A stretch of 64,000 nt of DNA, taken from NCBI RefSeq assembly GCF_001279695.1, contig NZ_LGDD01000144.1, positions 1 through 64,000 of the forward strand, written 5' to 3'. A program made the position numbers and the translations under genes. Positions within the stretch are counted from its first letter, which is position 1. Every line of letters begins with the position of its first letter. The notes under the pieces are model-generated. The model ran no database searches, had not been told where the DNA came from, and worked only from the letters and a program-made list of their open reading frames with translations. Shown in pieces: positions 35,549 to 43,876 of the stretch. This DNA comes from Streptomyces sp. WM6378 (GTDB lineage: Bacteria > Actinomycetota > Actinomycetes > Streptomycetales > Streptomycetaceae).

Positions 35549-36484
35549 CTAGAAGTACCCCTCGCGCTTGCGGTCTTCCATCGCGGCCTCGGACATCTTG
35601 TCGTCGGCGCGGGTGGCACCCCGCTCGGTGAGCCTCGATGCGGCGATCTCGGTGATGACGGCGTCCAGCGTCGTCGCGTCGGAGTCGACGGCGCCGGTGC
35701 AGGACATGTCGCCGACGGTGCGGTAGCGCACCAGGCGGGTCTCGACGCTCTCGTCGGCCTTGGGGCCGCCCCACTCGCCGGCGGTCAGCCACATCCCGGA
35801 CCGCTTGAACACCTCGCGCTCGTGGGCGAAGTAGATCTGGGGCAGGTCGATGTCCTCGCGGGCGATGTACTGCCACACGTCCAGCTCGGTCCAGTTGGAC
35901 AGCGGGAACACCCGGACGTGCTCACCGGGGGCGTGCCGGCCGTTGTAGAGCTGCCACAGCTCGGGGCGCTGGCGGCGCGGGTCCCACTGCGAGAACTCGT
36001 CGCGCAGCGAGAACACCCGCTCCTTGGCGCGCGCCTTCTCCTCGTCGCGCCGGCCGCCGCCGAACACCGCGTCGAAGCGGTGCTCCTGAATGGCCTCGGT
36101 CAGCGGGAGGGTCTGGAGCGGGTTGCGCGTCCCGTCCGGGCGCTCGCGCAGTTTGCCCGCGTCGATGTAGTCCTGCACCGAGGCGACGTGCAGGCGAAGG
36201 CCGTGCTCGGCCACCACCCGGTCGCGGTAGGCGAGGACCTCGGGGAAGTTGTGCCCGGTGTCCACGTGCAGCAGCGTGAAGGGAACGGCCGCCGGGGCGA
36301 ACGCCTTCAGCGCCAGGTGCAGCATGACGATGGAGTCCTTGCCGCCGGAGAAAAGGATCACCGGCCGCTCGAACTCACCCGCCACCTCACGGAAGATGTG
36401 CACCGCCTCGGACTCCAGAGCGTCCAGGTGGCTGAGCGCGTACGGGGTGTCGGTGCCCTCGCTCACGGTGATTGCCGACGTCAT
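35549..36484 (-). CDS. cysD: Sulfate adenylyltransferase subunit 2
   Basis: A 311-residue catalytic PP-loop subunit that joins sulfate and ATP to give APS. The PP-loop FSGGKDSIVMLHLA is near residue 45. FTLLHVDTGHNFPEVL, GGGRRDEEKARAKER and PLSNWTELDVWQYI are standard CysD segments. Its ATG overlaps the cysC stop by four bases, and cysN follows after one base, so CysD and CysN are coupled for 1:1 assembly. Full length. Confidence 0.96.
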   Translation of the reverse strand: MTSAITVSEGTDTPYALSHLDALESEAVHIFREVAGEFERPVILFSGGKDSIVMLHLALKAFAPAAVPFTLLHVDTGHNFPEVLAYRDRVVAEHGLRLHVASVQDYIDAGKLRERPDGTRNPLQTLPLTEAIQEHRFDAVFGGGRRDEEKARAKERVFSLRDEFSQWDPRRQRPELWQLYNGRHAPGEHVRVFPLSNWTELDVWQYIAREDIDLPQIYFAHEREVFKRSGMWLTAGEWGGPKADESVETRLVRYRTVGDMSCTGAVDSDATTLDAVITEIAASRLTERGATRADDKMSEAAMEDRKREGYF

Positions 36485-37026
36485 GCCAGGCCCCTCTCGG
36501 TGAGCAGCGCATGCAGCGCGGCCGCGGACTCGTGCACGGTCTGGGTGTGCGACTCGATCCGCAGATCCGGCGCCTCGGGCGCCTCGTACGGGTCGTCGAC
36601 GCCGGTCAGGCCGCTGATCTCGCCCGCCGCCTGCTTGGCGTACAGACCCTTCACATCGCGTACGGAGCAGACCTCCACCGGCGTCGCGACGTGCACCTCC
36701 AGATAGGCGGTGCCCTCGCCCTGGTGGCGCTTGCGCACCGCCTCTCGGCTGTCGGCGTACGGGGCGATCACCGGGACCAGCGCCTTCACGCCGTTGGCGG
36801 CGAGCAGTTCGGCGACGAAGCCGATCCGCTGCACGTTGGTGTGCCGGTCCTCGCGGCTGAAGCCGAGGCCCGCCGAGAGGAACTCGCGGATCTCGTCGCC
36901 GTCGAGCACCTCCACGCGGTGGCCGCCCTCGCGCAGCCGGCCCGCGAGCTCGTACGCGATGGTGGTCTTGCCGGCGCTCGGCAGACCGGTCAGCCAGATG
37001 GTGGCTCCCGCCTCCGTCACGCTCAT
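36481..37026 (-). CDS. cysC: Adenylyl-sulfate kinase
   Basis: A 181-residue APS kinase that phosphorylates APS to PAPS. Walker A is GLPSAGKTTIA, followed by LDGDEIREFLSAGLGFSREDRHTNVQRI (substrate clamp) and DVKGLYAKQAAGEISGLTGVDDPYEAP (lid). ATG 37026 follows AGGAGA. It is the middle gene of the cysH-C-D-N block. Its presence matters because the neighbouring CysH looks like an iron-sulfur APS reductase, which does not need PAPS. Confidence 0.95.
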   Translation of the reverse strand: MSVTEAGATIWLTGLPSAGKTTIAYELAGRLREGGHRVEVLDGDEIREFLSAGLGFSREDRHTNVQRIGFVAELLAANGVKALVPVIAPYADSREAVRKRHQGEGTAYLEVHVATPVEVCSVRDVKGLYAKQAAGEISGLTGVDDPYEAPEAPDLRIESHTQTVHESAAALHALLTERGLA

Positions 37027-37058
37027 CGAAGTCTCCTGATCATTCTTCTGACGGTCCG

Positions 37059-37772
37059 TCATCCGTGCAGCCCGCACTCGGTCTTGTTGCGTCCGGCCCA
37101 GCGTCCGGCCCGCGCGTCCTCGCCCTCGGCGACCCGGCGGGTGCAGGGTGCGCAGCCGATCGAGGGGTAGCCGTCCATGAGGAGGAGGTTGGTGATCACA
37201 CCGTGCTCCGCGACGTAGGCGTCCACGTCGTCCTGCGTCCAGCGGGCGATCGGCGACACCTTGACCTTCTGCCGCTTCTCGTCCCAGCCGACGACCGGGG
37301 TGTTCGCCCGGGTCGGCGACTCGTCGCGGCGCAGCCCGGTGGCCCACGCGGAGTACGAACCCAGGCCCTGCTCAAGGGGCTTGATCTTGCGCAGCGCGCA
37401 GCACAGGTCGGGGTCGCGGTCGTGCAGCTTCGGGCCGTACTCGGCGTCCTGCTCGGCGACGCTCTGGCCAGGGGTCAGCGTGATGACGTTGACGTCCATC
37501 ACCTCGGCGACGGCGTCGCGGGTGCCGATGGTCTCGGGGAAGTGGTAGCCGGTGTCGAGGAACACCACGTCCACGCCGGGCATCGCGCGCGAGGCGAGGT
37601 GGGCCACGACCGCGTCCTCCATGGAGGACGTGACGCAGAACCGCTTGCCGAAGGTGTCGGCCGCCCACCGCAGGATCTCCAGCGGGGAGGCCTCTTCGAG
37701 GTCCCGGCCCGCCTGCTCGGCGAGCGCCTTGAGGTCTTCGGCGGTGCGCTCGTCGGTCTGAGTGGCCGTCAT
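37059..37772 (-). CDS. cysH: Phosphoadenylyl/adenylyl-sulfate reductase with iron-sulfur cysteines
   Basis: A 237-residue thioredoxin-dependent reductase that gives sulfite. PP-loop region FCVTSSMEDAVVAHLA; FLDTGYHFPETIGTRD. Four conserved cluster cysteines are C124-C125 (DLCCALRKIKPL) and C207, C210 (GCAPCTRR); the catalytic cysteine is C233 in ECGLHG. This set is typical of [4Fe-4S] reductases that accept APS. ATG 37772 follows GGAGGGG and overlaps the upstream small gene's stop (ATGA). Confidence 0.94.
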   Translation of the reverse strand: MTATQTDERTAEDLKALAEQAGRDLEEASPLEILRWAADTFGKRFCVTSSMEDAVVAHLASRAMPGVDVVFLDTGYHFPETIGTRDAVAEVMDVNVITLTPGQSVAEQDAEYGPKLHDRDPDLCCALRKIKPLEQGLGSYSAWATGLRRDESPTRANTPVVGWDEKRQKVKVSPIARWTQDDVDAYVAEHGVITNLLLMDGYPSIGCAPCTRRVAEGEDARAGRWAGRNKTECGLHG

Positions 37773-37948
37773 ATCGCTTCCCCTCCACGGTCGTTGCGCT
37801 GAACCCCGCGGGCGAGCAGCCCGAGGAACTTCAGCTGGAAGGCCCGGTTGCACGCCGCGCACTCCCATGCGCCGTGTCCGGTCTCGTTGGGACGCAGGTC
37901 CTCGTCACCGCAGTACGGGCAGTGGAAGGGGGCCGCACGCTCGCTCAT
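37769..37948 (-). CDS. Small zinc-ribbon protein of the sulfite reductase operon
   Basis: A 59-residue protein beginning MSERAAPFHCPYCGDEDLRP. It has C-P-Y-C-G near residues 10-14 and C-A-A-C near 30-33, the two knuckles of a zinc ribbon, then a hydrophobic helix FQLKFLGLLARG. It lies between the sulfite reductase and cysH genes, overlapping cysH by ATGA. Streptomyces cys clusters commonly carry such a small ORF at this position (SCO6101-like, from memory). Role is unknown. Confidence 0.82.
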   Translation of the reverse strand: MSERAAPFHCPYCGDEDLRPNETGHGAWECAACNRAFQLKFLGLLARGVQRNDRGGEAI

Positions 37949-37979
37949 GGCTGGTCCTCTCGCTGTCGTCCGCCGCGGC

Positions 37980-39677
37980 TCACGACAGGGCCTCCTCGCT
38001 GGCGCGGGCGGTCCAGGCGGCGAACCGCTCGCCCTCGGTGCGCTCCGCCTGGAAGCGCGTGAGGACCCGCTCGACGTAGTCGGGCAGCTCGGCCGAGGTG
38101 ACCTTCAGGCCGCGGACCTTGCGGCCGAAGCCGGCCTCCAGGCCGAGCGCGCCGCCCAGGTGCACCTGGAAGCCCTCGACCTGGTTGCCGTCGCGGTCCA
38201 GGACCAGCTGGCCCTTGAGGCCGATGTCGGCGACCTGGATGCGGGCGCAGGAGTTGGGGCAGCCGTTGATGTTGATGGTGATGGGCTCGTCGAACTCCGG
38301 GATGCGGCGCTCCAGTTCGTCGATGAGCGAGGCGCCGCGCGCCTTCGTCTCGACGATGGCCAGCTTGCAGAACTCGATGCCGGTGCAGGCCATGGTGCCG
38401 CGCCGGAACGGCGAGGCGTTGACCTTGAGCCCGAGCGCCTCCAGGCCGGACACGAGCGAGTCGACGCGGTCCTCCGCGACGTCGAGCACGATCAGCTTCT
38501 GCTCGGCGGTGGTGCGAAGGCGGCCCGAGCCGTGCGTCTCGGCCAGCTCGGCGATCTTGCTCAGGGTGGCGCCGTCGACGCGTCCGACGCGGGACGCGAA
38601 GCCGACGTAGAAGCGGCCGTCGTTCTGGCGGTGCACCCCGAGGTGGTCGCGCCAGACGTCCCTCGGCTGCTCGGGCGCGGGCCCGTCGAGCAGCTCGCGC
38701 TTGAGGTACTCGTCCTGGAGGACCCGGCGGAACTTCTCCGGGCCCCAGTCGGCGACCAGGAACTTCAGGCGGGCGCGGGTGCGCAGGCGCCGGTAGCCGT
38801 AGTCGCGGAAGATCGAGATGACGCCTTCGTAGACGTCCGGCACCTCGTCCAGGGGCACCCAGGCGCCGAGCCGCACGCCGAGCTTGGGGTTGGTGGAGAG
38901 GCCGCCGCCGACCCACAGGTCGAAGCCGGGCCCGTGCTCGGGGTGCTCCACGCCGACGAACGCGATGTCGTTGATCTCGTGCGCGACGTCCAGCTGGGGG
39001 GAGCCCGAGACGGCCGACTTGAACTTGCGGGGCAGGTTGGAGAAGGCCGGGTTGCCGATGTAGCGGCGCTGGATCTCGTCGATGGCCGGAGTGCCGTCGA
39101 TGATCTCGTCCGCGGCGATCCCGGCGACCGGCGAGCCGAGGATGACGCGCGGGGTGTCGCCGCAGGCCTCGGTGGTGGACAGGCCGACCGCTTCGAGCCG
39201 GTTCCAGATCTCCGGGACGTCCTCGATGCGGATCCAGTGGTACTGGATGTTCTGCCGGTCGGTGAGGTCGGCGGTGCCGCGCGCGAACTCCTGCGAGATC
39301 TCGCCGATCACGCGCAGCTGCTCGGTGGTCAGCCGGCCGCCGTCGATGCGGACGCGCAGCATGAAGTACTCGTCGTCCAGCTCCTCCGGCTCCAGGATCG
39401 CGGTCTTGCCGCCGTCGATGCCCTGCCGGCGCTGGGTGTAGAGCCCCCACCAGCGCATCCGGCCGCGCAGGTCGTTGGGGTCGATCGAGTCGAAGCCGCG
39501 CTTGGAGTAGATCGTCTCAATGCGTGTCCGCACATTGAGACCGTCGTCGTCCTTCTTGAACTGCTCGTTCCCGTTGAGGGGCGTGAAATGGCCAACGGCC
39601 CACTGGCCTTCACCACGGTGGCGGCCCGGCTTGCGGCGGGGCGTCGCGGGGGCAGGGTTTTCTGGGGTGGCGGCCAT
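37980..39677 (-). CDS. sir: Ferredoxin-type nitrite/sulfite reductase
   Basis: A 565-residue siroheme [4Fe-4S] enzyme that reduces sulfite to sulfide with six electrons. The duplicated ferrodoxin-like halves are seen as RIDGGRLTTEQLRVIGEI and SRVGRVDGATLSKIAELAE. The cluster/siroheme cysteines are in TMACTGIEFCKLA and NGCPNSCAR (C-x5-C ... C-x3-C). YHWIRIEDVPEIW fits NirA/Sir proteins. In this operon sulfite is the likely substrate. ATG 39677 follows GAAGGA. A leader peptide ORF sits 114 bp upstream. The siroheme chelatase gene is at the operon's far end. Confidence 0.95.
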   Translation of the reverse strand: MAATPENPAPATPRRKPGRHRGEGQWAVGHFTPLNGNEQFKKDDDGLNVRTRIETIYSKRGFDSIDPNDLRGRMRWWGLYTQRRQGIDGGKTAILEPEELDDEYFMLRVRIDGGRLTTEQLRVIGEISQEFARGTADLTDRQNIQYHWIRIEDVPEIWNRLEAVGLSTTEACGDTPRVILGSPVAGIAADEIIDGTPAIDEIQRRYIGNPAFSNLPRKFKSAVSGSPQLDVAHEINDIAFVGVEHPEHGPGFDLWVGGGLSTNPKLGVRLGAWVPLDEVPDVYEGVISIFRDYGYRRLRTRARLKFLVADWGPEKFRRVLQDEYLKRELLDGPAPEQPRDVWRDHLGVHRQNDGRFYVGFASRVGRVDGATLSKIAELAETHGSGRLRTTAEQKLIVLDVAEDRVDSLVSGLEALGLKVNASPFRRGTMACTGIEFCKLAIVETKARGASLIDELERRIPEFDEPITININGCPNSCARIQVADIGLKGQLVLDRDGNQVEGFQVHLGGALGLEAGFGRKVRGLKVTSAELPDYVERVLTRFQAERTEGERFAAWTARASEEALS

Positions 39678-39791
39678 GGCGTATGTCCTTCGGGACTGCA
39701 GGTGGGCGGCTCTGACCTGCACACTCGCGCTTCGGCGCGGCGGTGCGCAGTCAGGACAAAGGGGAAAGAGATCGCGGCGTTGCTGGAGGCG

Positions 39792-39875
39792 TCAGCGTGC
39801 CGGACAGATGGCGCTGGACATGCGGCCGAGGTCGACGTGCCGCCGACTCACCAAGGCAATTCCAGTTCCAGACAT
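39792..39875 (-). CDS. Putative leader peptide of the sulfur operon
   Basis: A 27-codon ORF starting MSGTGIALVSRRHVDLGR and ending in a SSAIC-containing tail. Its V-S-R-R-H-V-D-L-x-R-M-S-S-A-x-C pattern matches the conserved actinomycete peptides annotated as 'putative leader peptide' upstream of sulfur genes. It lies 114 bp before the sulfite reductase start. A cysteine codon near the end is consistent with cysteine-dependent attenuation (inference). Confidence 0.82.
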   Translation of the reverse strand: MSGTGIALVSRRHVDLGRMSSAICPAR

Positions 39876-39927
39876 GACGGAAGCGTGTCACGGGACTTTA
39901 GACCCAGTCCACCACTATCCATAATGT

Positions 39928-39964
39928 GGACATTGCTGTCCCGAATGGTGGGACGCTGTGTCCC
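39928..39964. promoter_or_regulatory. Twin dyads upstream of the sulfur operon leader
   Basis: GGACA-TTGC-TGTCC (39928-39941) and GGGAC-GCTGT-GTCCC (39950-39964) are perfect inverted repeats whose centres lie about 22 bp apart, two helical turns. They are 53-89 bp upstream of the leader peptide start. They may be regulator operators. The promoter itself was not assigned. Confidence 0.5.
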
Positions 39965-40048
39965 GGGTCACGGGGCGGACGCGGCGGTTCCCCCGCCGGG
40001 AAACGTCCGAAGCCACCTGAAGCTGCCCGAGGGTCGTTCGTCCGCCCC

Positions 40049-40612
40049 TCAGAAGGCCCCCGGCCAGGGTCCCGGCGCGGTGACGTCCTCGGCCTGCTCC
40101 TCCTTGGTCTCGAAGAGCTTGAAGCCACGGCGCAGATAGTTGTCCATGGCGTGCTCCCCGTCCAGCGAGCAGGTGTGCAGCCACACCCGCTCGGTGGCGG
40201 GCAGCTCCGGCCAGCGCTCGGCCAGGTCCCAGGCCCGCCGGATCCCGTACGACAGGAGGTGGCCGCCGATCCGCCGGCCGCGGAAGGCGGGGATCAGACC
40301 GAAGTAGACGATCTCGACCGAGCCGCCGGGCTGGGCCTCCAGCTCCACGTAGCCCGCGGGGGTGCCCCGGTCGTAGGCCACCCAGGTCTCCGTGCCCGGC
40401 CCGGCGAGCGCCCGCTCCCACTCGGCGTACGACATGCCCAGACGGTCGATCCACTTGATGTCGCCGCCGACCGCCGTATAGAGGAAGCGGCTGAACTCCG
40501 GCGAAGGGACCTCGGCGCGCACGATCGTGACGTCGCCGGACGGCTCGGCGGCCGGGCGCAGATCGGCGAGCGATGTCTGCTCAAGGGACCAGGTGGTCAC
40601 GGTGATACTCAT
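40049..40612 (-). CDS. GNAT family N-acetyltransferase
   Basis: A 187-residue acetyltransferase. Motif A is VEIVYFGLIPAFRGRRIGGHLLSYGIRRAW with the R-G-R-R-I-G-G loop, then VWLHTCSLDGEHAMDNYLRRGFKLFETKEE (motif B). Substrate is unknown. ATG 40612 has no clear binding site. The gene lies between the sulfur operon control region and the GAF regulator, and shares neither's operon. Confidence 0.88.
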   Translation of the reverse strand: MSITVTTWSLEQTSLADLRPAAEPSGDVTIVRAEVPSPEFSRFLYTAVGGDIKWIDRLGMSYAEWERALAGPGTETWVAYDRGTPAGYVELEAQPGGSVEIVYFGLIPAFRGRRIGGHLLSYGIRRAWDLAERWPELPATERVWLHTCSLDGEHAMDNYLRRGFKLFETKEEQAEDVTAPGPWPGAF

Positions 40613-40655
40613 GCGGCTCAGGCAATCATGCGGCGCATGATGCTTCCAACGCAGG

Positions 40656-41948
40656 TCAGGGGTGGCGGCCCCGGGCCAGTCTCACCGCCGGGGACGAGGA
40701 GTGGGGGAGCAGGTCCGCCGGGCGGTCCGGCCCGACCACCTCCACCCGCACGTCCTCGCTGAAGCGGTACGGGCGGTGCGCGAGCACCTCCGCGAGGTGG
40801 CGGCGCAGCCGTGACATCTCGGCCCGTACGGTCACCGTGCGCGTCGGGTCCTCGAAGATGTCCTGCGCGAGCTGGGCCGCGCTGCGGCCCTCCCGGTTCT
40901 GCGCCAGGACGAACAGCAGCTCCGCGTGGCGGGGGCTGAGCTCCTGCGTCCAGCTGCCCGCGTCGCCCGAGACCGTCACCGAGCAGCGCCGCGGCCGGCT
41001 GAGGTCGAGCACGACCCGCCGGGCCGTCGAGGGGCCCGCGCCGCCGCCCTCCCCGTCGACCTGGACGAGCCGGCCGCCGGGCAGCGGCTCGACCGTGCAC
41101 ATGCCGAGCGAGGGCAGCCACACCCGGCCCGAGCGCGGCGACTTCGGCAGCGTGAGCCGGTCGGTGGGCGGCATGCCGGTGACCGCGGCCACCCAGCCGT
41201 TGTCGTCGACGGCAAGGGCCCGCCCGCCGATCCGGCAGAGCACCGGCGCGGCCACCGTACGCAGCCGCTCAAGGGCCGCGAAGTGCCGGTTGCGCAGCTC
41301 GGCCGCGGCGAGCCGGGTCACCGACGTCACGAAGGACAGCGTGGCCGGGTGCATGGTGCTGAGCGGCCCGCTGATGTCGACGACGCCGAGCAGCCGCCCG
41401 TCGCGCGGGTCGACGATGGGCGCGCCCGCGCAGGTCCAGGTGTGGTGCGCGGTCACGAAGTGCTCGGCCGAGAACACCTGCACCGGCCGGCCGGTGACGA
41501 GCGGGGTGCCCACCCCGTTGGTGCCGGCGGCCGTCTCGCTCCAGTCGGCGCCGACCTCGAAGCCCAGGGTGTCGGCGAGCTTCAGGACGGAAGGGTGCCC
41601 CTCGCGCCACAGCAGCCGCCCCTCGGCGTCCGAGACCACCATGATGTGCTGCGCGGCGTCCGCCACCGACACCAGGGCGTCCCGCAGCACCGGAAGGACC
41701 TCGGTCAACCGCGAGTGCCGCCTGCGCCGTTCGACCTCGGCGAGAGGAAGCAGCCCGGCACGGTTCTCCCCGTCCGGGTCGAGCCCGCTGCTGAGCATCC
41801 GCCGCCAGGACTCCCCGATGTCCGTGCGCGGCACGACCTTGGTGCGCCGGCCCTCAAGGGCGGCCGCCCGCATGCTCTTCAGGAGCCGGGTCGCCTCCCG
41901 GGAGTCCATCGCGGCGAGCCGGGCCACGTCGAGCGTGTTGGTCTCCAC
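40656..41948 (-). CDS. GAF domain-containing transcriptional regulator
   Basis: A 430-residue AcoR-like regulator without the sigma-54 AAA+ domain. A GAF region at about 90-225 (QHIMVVSDAEGRLLWREG, DWSETAAGTNGVGTPLVTGRPVQVFSAEHFV, CAGAPIVDPRDGRLLGVVDISGP) is the AcoR-type input module. The C-terminal 90 residues form a winged-helix DNA-binding domain (LSPRHAELLFVLAQNREGRSAAQLAQDIF ... VRAEMSRLRRHL). In Streptomyces such proteins often control aldehyde or alcohol dehydrogenases; no such target is adjacent. GTG 41948 has AGGAGG six bases upstream. Confidence 0.86.
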   Translation of the reverse strand: METNTLDVARLAAMDSREATRLLKSMRAAALEGRRTKVVPRTDIGESWRRMLSSGLDPDGENRAGLLPLAEVERRRRHSRLTEVLPVLRDALVSVADAAQHIMVVSDAEGRLLWREGHPSVLKLADTLGFEVGADWSETAAGTNGVGTPLVTGRPVQVFSAEHFVTAHHTWTCAGAPIVDPRDGRLLGVVDISGPLSTMHPATLSFVTSVTRLAAAELRNRHFAALERLRTVAAPVLCRIGGRALAVDDNGWVAAVTGMPPTDRLTLPKSPRSGRVWLPSLGMCTVEPLPGGRLVQVDGEGGGAGPSTARRVVLDLSRPRRCSVTVSGDAGSWTQELSPRHAELLFVLAQNREGRSAAQLAQDIFEDPTRTVTVRAEMSRLRRHLAEVLAHRPYRFSEDVRVEVVGPDRPADLLPHSSSPAVRLARGRHP

Positions 41949-42158
41949 GGAATCCTCCTGCTGTCGACACCGGCGTCCGTCACGTACTGGGCCCCGCGTG
42001 TCCTGAATTCATCCTGCCCGTCCGGGAGTTGGCGCGGGGCGATATGCCGCACATGGTTGCAACCCTTTGCAACGCTCGCGAACGGCCGTGTGCGTGTACG
42101 AAGATGGGAGAGCACCGGAAGTCCGGTCGTCATGCTCCCTCCACGGACGCATGAGCGC

Positions 42159-42192
42159 GGGGGTGGTGCCGTGTCGGCGCAGCACCACCCCC
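42159..42192 (-). terminator. Terminator downstream of the acyl-CoA dehydrogenase gene
   Basis: GGGGGTGGTGC (42159-42169) pairs perfectly with GCACCACCCCC (42182-42192). It lies 33 bp beyond the acyl-CoA dehydrogenase stop on its transcribed side. No T run. Confidence 0.75.
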
Positions 42193-42224
42193 GACGGACC
42201 TTTTCGGCCGCGGCGGCCCTCCGC

Positions 42225-43859
42225 TCACACCTCGGCGCGGGCCCGCTCCACCACCGACGCCAGGTCCAGCGAGTGCGGCAGCGTCCCGAACGCCGCCCCC
42301 CAGTCGCCGCCGAGCCGCGAGGCGCAGAACGCGTCCGCGACCTGTGACGGTGCCCAGCGCACGAGCAGCGAACCCTGGAGCACCAGCGCCATCCGCTCCA
42401 CAAGCCGCCGCGCCCGCGCCTCGATGCCGTCCAGGTCGGAGAGTTCGGTCAGCAGGTCCTTGATCGCCGCGTCGAGGCGGTGGTCCGCGCCGCGTGCCTT
42501 GCCGACCTCCTGGAGGAACGCGTTGATCGCCTGCGGCTCGCGCTGGAGCGCCCGCAGGACGTCCAGGGCCTGGACGTTGCCCGAGCCCTCCCAGATCGAG
42601 TTCAGCGGAGCCTCCCGCAGCAGCCGTGGCATCCCGGACTCCTCGACGTACCCGTTGCCGCCGAGGCATTCGAGCGCCTCGCCCGCCACCGGCGTACACC
42701 GCTTGGTCACCCAGTACTTGGCGGCCGGCACCGCGAGCCGCAAAAACGCCCGCTCCTCCTCCGTGTCGGCGTCGTAGGCGGCCGCGAGCCGCAGCGCCAG
42801 CGTGGTGGCCGCCTCCGACTCCAGGGCCAGATCGGCGAGCACGTTGCGCATCAGCGGCTTCTCGACGAGCAACCCACCGAACGCACTTCGGTACGAGGCG
42901 TGGTGGACGGCCTGCGCCACCGCCTGCCGCATGATCGCCGCCGAGCCGATCACACAGTCGAGCCGGGTCGCCGCCACCATCTCGATGATGGTGCGCACCC
43001 CGCGCCCTTCCTCACCGACCCGGCGCGCCCACGTCCCGTCGAACTCGACCTCGCTCGACGCGTTCGACTTGTTGCCCAGCTTGTCCTTGAGCCGCTGGAT
43101 CGCGAACGCGTTGCGCGTGCCGTCGGCGAGAACCCGCGGCACCAGGAAGCACGTCAGCCCGCCCGGAGCCTGGGCAAGGACCAGGAACCCGTCGCTCATC
43201 GGCGCCGAACAGAACCACTTGTGCCCGGTCAGGACGTACTCGCCGTCGGCGGAGAGCGGCACCGCCGACGTCGTGTTCGCCCGGACGTCGCTGCCGCCCT
43301 GCTTCTCCGTCATGCCCATCCCGAAGAGCACCCCGCCCTTCTCGGCGGCGGGCCGCAGCCCCTCCTCGTACACGTGCGAGGTGAGCCGCGGCTCCCACTC
43401 GGCGGCGAGCGCCGGGTCGGTGCGCAGCGCGGGCACCGCCGCGTGCGTCATCGAGACCGGGCATCCGTGCCCGCCCTCGGCCTGCGTCCACACCAGGAAG
43501 CCGGCCGCCCGCCGCACGTGCCCGGCGGGCCGCCCCCAGGCGTCGGTGAGCCCGGCGGACACCGCCTTGCCGAGCAGCCGGTGCCAGCTGGGATGGAACT
43601 CGACCTCGTCGATGCGGTTGCCGTACCGGTCGTGGGTGCGCAGCTTCGGCGGATTCTCGTTAGCCAGCACACCCCACTCCTGGGCCTGGGCCGATCCCGC
43701 GGTCCGTCCGAGGCCCGCGAGCTCCTCTCGTACCTCGTCGACGAGCTCCGGCGCGGTGTGCCGCTCGACCGCCTCGGACAGGGCCCGGTCGGCGGTGAAG
43801 ACGTCGTACCCCACCAGGGGCGGAGCCTGGTTGGTCACTGTGTGGGTGGTGGCTGCCAT
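42225..43859 (-). CDS. Acyl-CoA dehydrogenase family protein (AidB-like)
   Basis: A 544-residue flavoprotein of the AidB/adaptive-response branch of acyl-CoA dehydrogenases. Signature regions: GFLVWTQAEGGHGCPVSMTHAAVPAL, FGMGMTEKQGGSDVRANTT, TGHKWFCSAPMSDGFLVLA, and LECLGGNGYVEESGMPRLLREAPLNSIWEGSGNV near the C terminus. AidB proteins help limit alkylation damage or act on isovaleryl-CoA-like substrates; function here is open. The ATG ending at 43859 has TACCGT 6 bp upstream (leaderless). The promoter overlaps that of the divergent YihY gene. Confidence 0.92.
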   Translation of the reverse strand: MAATTHTVTNQAPPLVGYDVFTADRALSEAVERHTAPELVDEVREELAGLGRTAGSAQAQEWGVLANENPPKLRTHDRYGNRIDEVEFHPSWHRLLGKAVSAGLTDAWGRPAGHVRRAAGFLVWTQAEGGHGCPVSMTHAAVPALRTDPALAAEWEPRLTSHVYEEGLRPAAEKGGVLFGMGMTEKQGGSDVRANTTSAVPLSADGEYVLTGHKWFCSAPMSDGFLVLAQAPGGLTCFLVPRVLADGTRNAFAIQRLKDKLGNKSNASSEVEFDGTWARRVGEEGRGVRTIIEMVAATRLDCVIGSAAIMRQAVAQAVHHASYRSAFGGLLVEKPLMRNVLADLALESEAATTLALRLAAAYDADTEEERAFLRLAVPAAKYWVTKRCTPVAGEALECLGGNGYVEESGMPRLLREAPLNSIWEGSGNVQALDVLRALQREPQAINAFLQEVGKARGADHRLDAAIKDLLTELSDLDGIEARARRLVERMALVLQGSLLVRWAPSQVADAFCASRLGGDWGAAFGTLPHSLDLASVVERARAEV

Positions 43860-43876
43860 GCCGATACGGTAAGGAC
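43860..43876. promoter_or_regulatory. 17-bp bidirectional leaderless promoter
   Basis: The gap between two divergent start codons reads GCCGATACGGTAAGGAC. On the plus strand TACGGT (43865-43870) lies exactly 6 bp before GTG 43877. On the minus strand TACCGT (complement of 43866-43871) lies exactly 6 bp before ATG 43859. The two minus-10 hexamers overlap by five bases and the layout is symmetric. Confidence 0.72.

Noticed and set aside
37848..40139. A 763-residue plus-strand frame over the sulfite reductase gene
   Set aside because: Its composition is that of an antisense shadow in high-GC DNA; the minus-strand enzyme is unmistakable.
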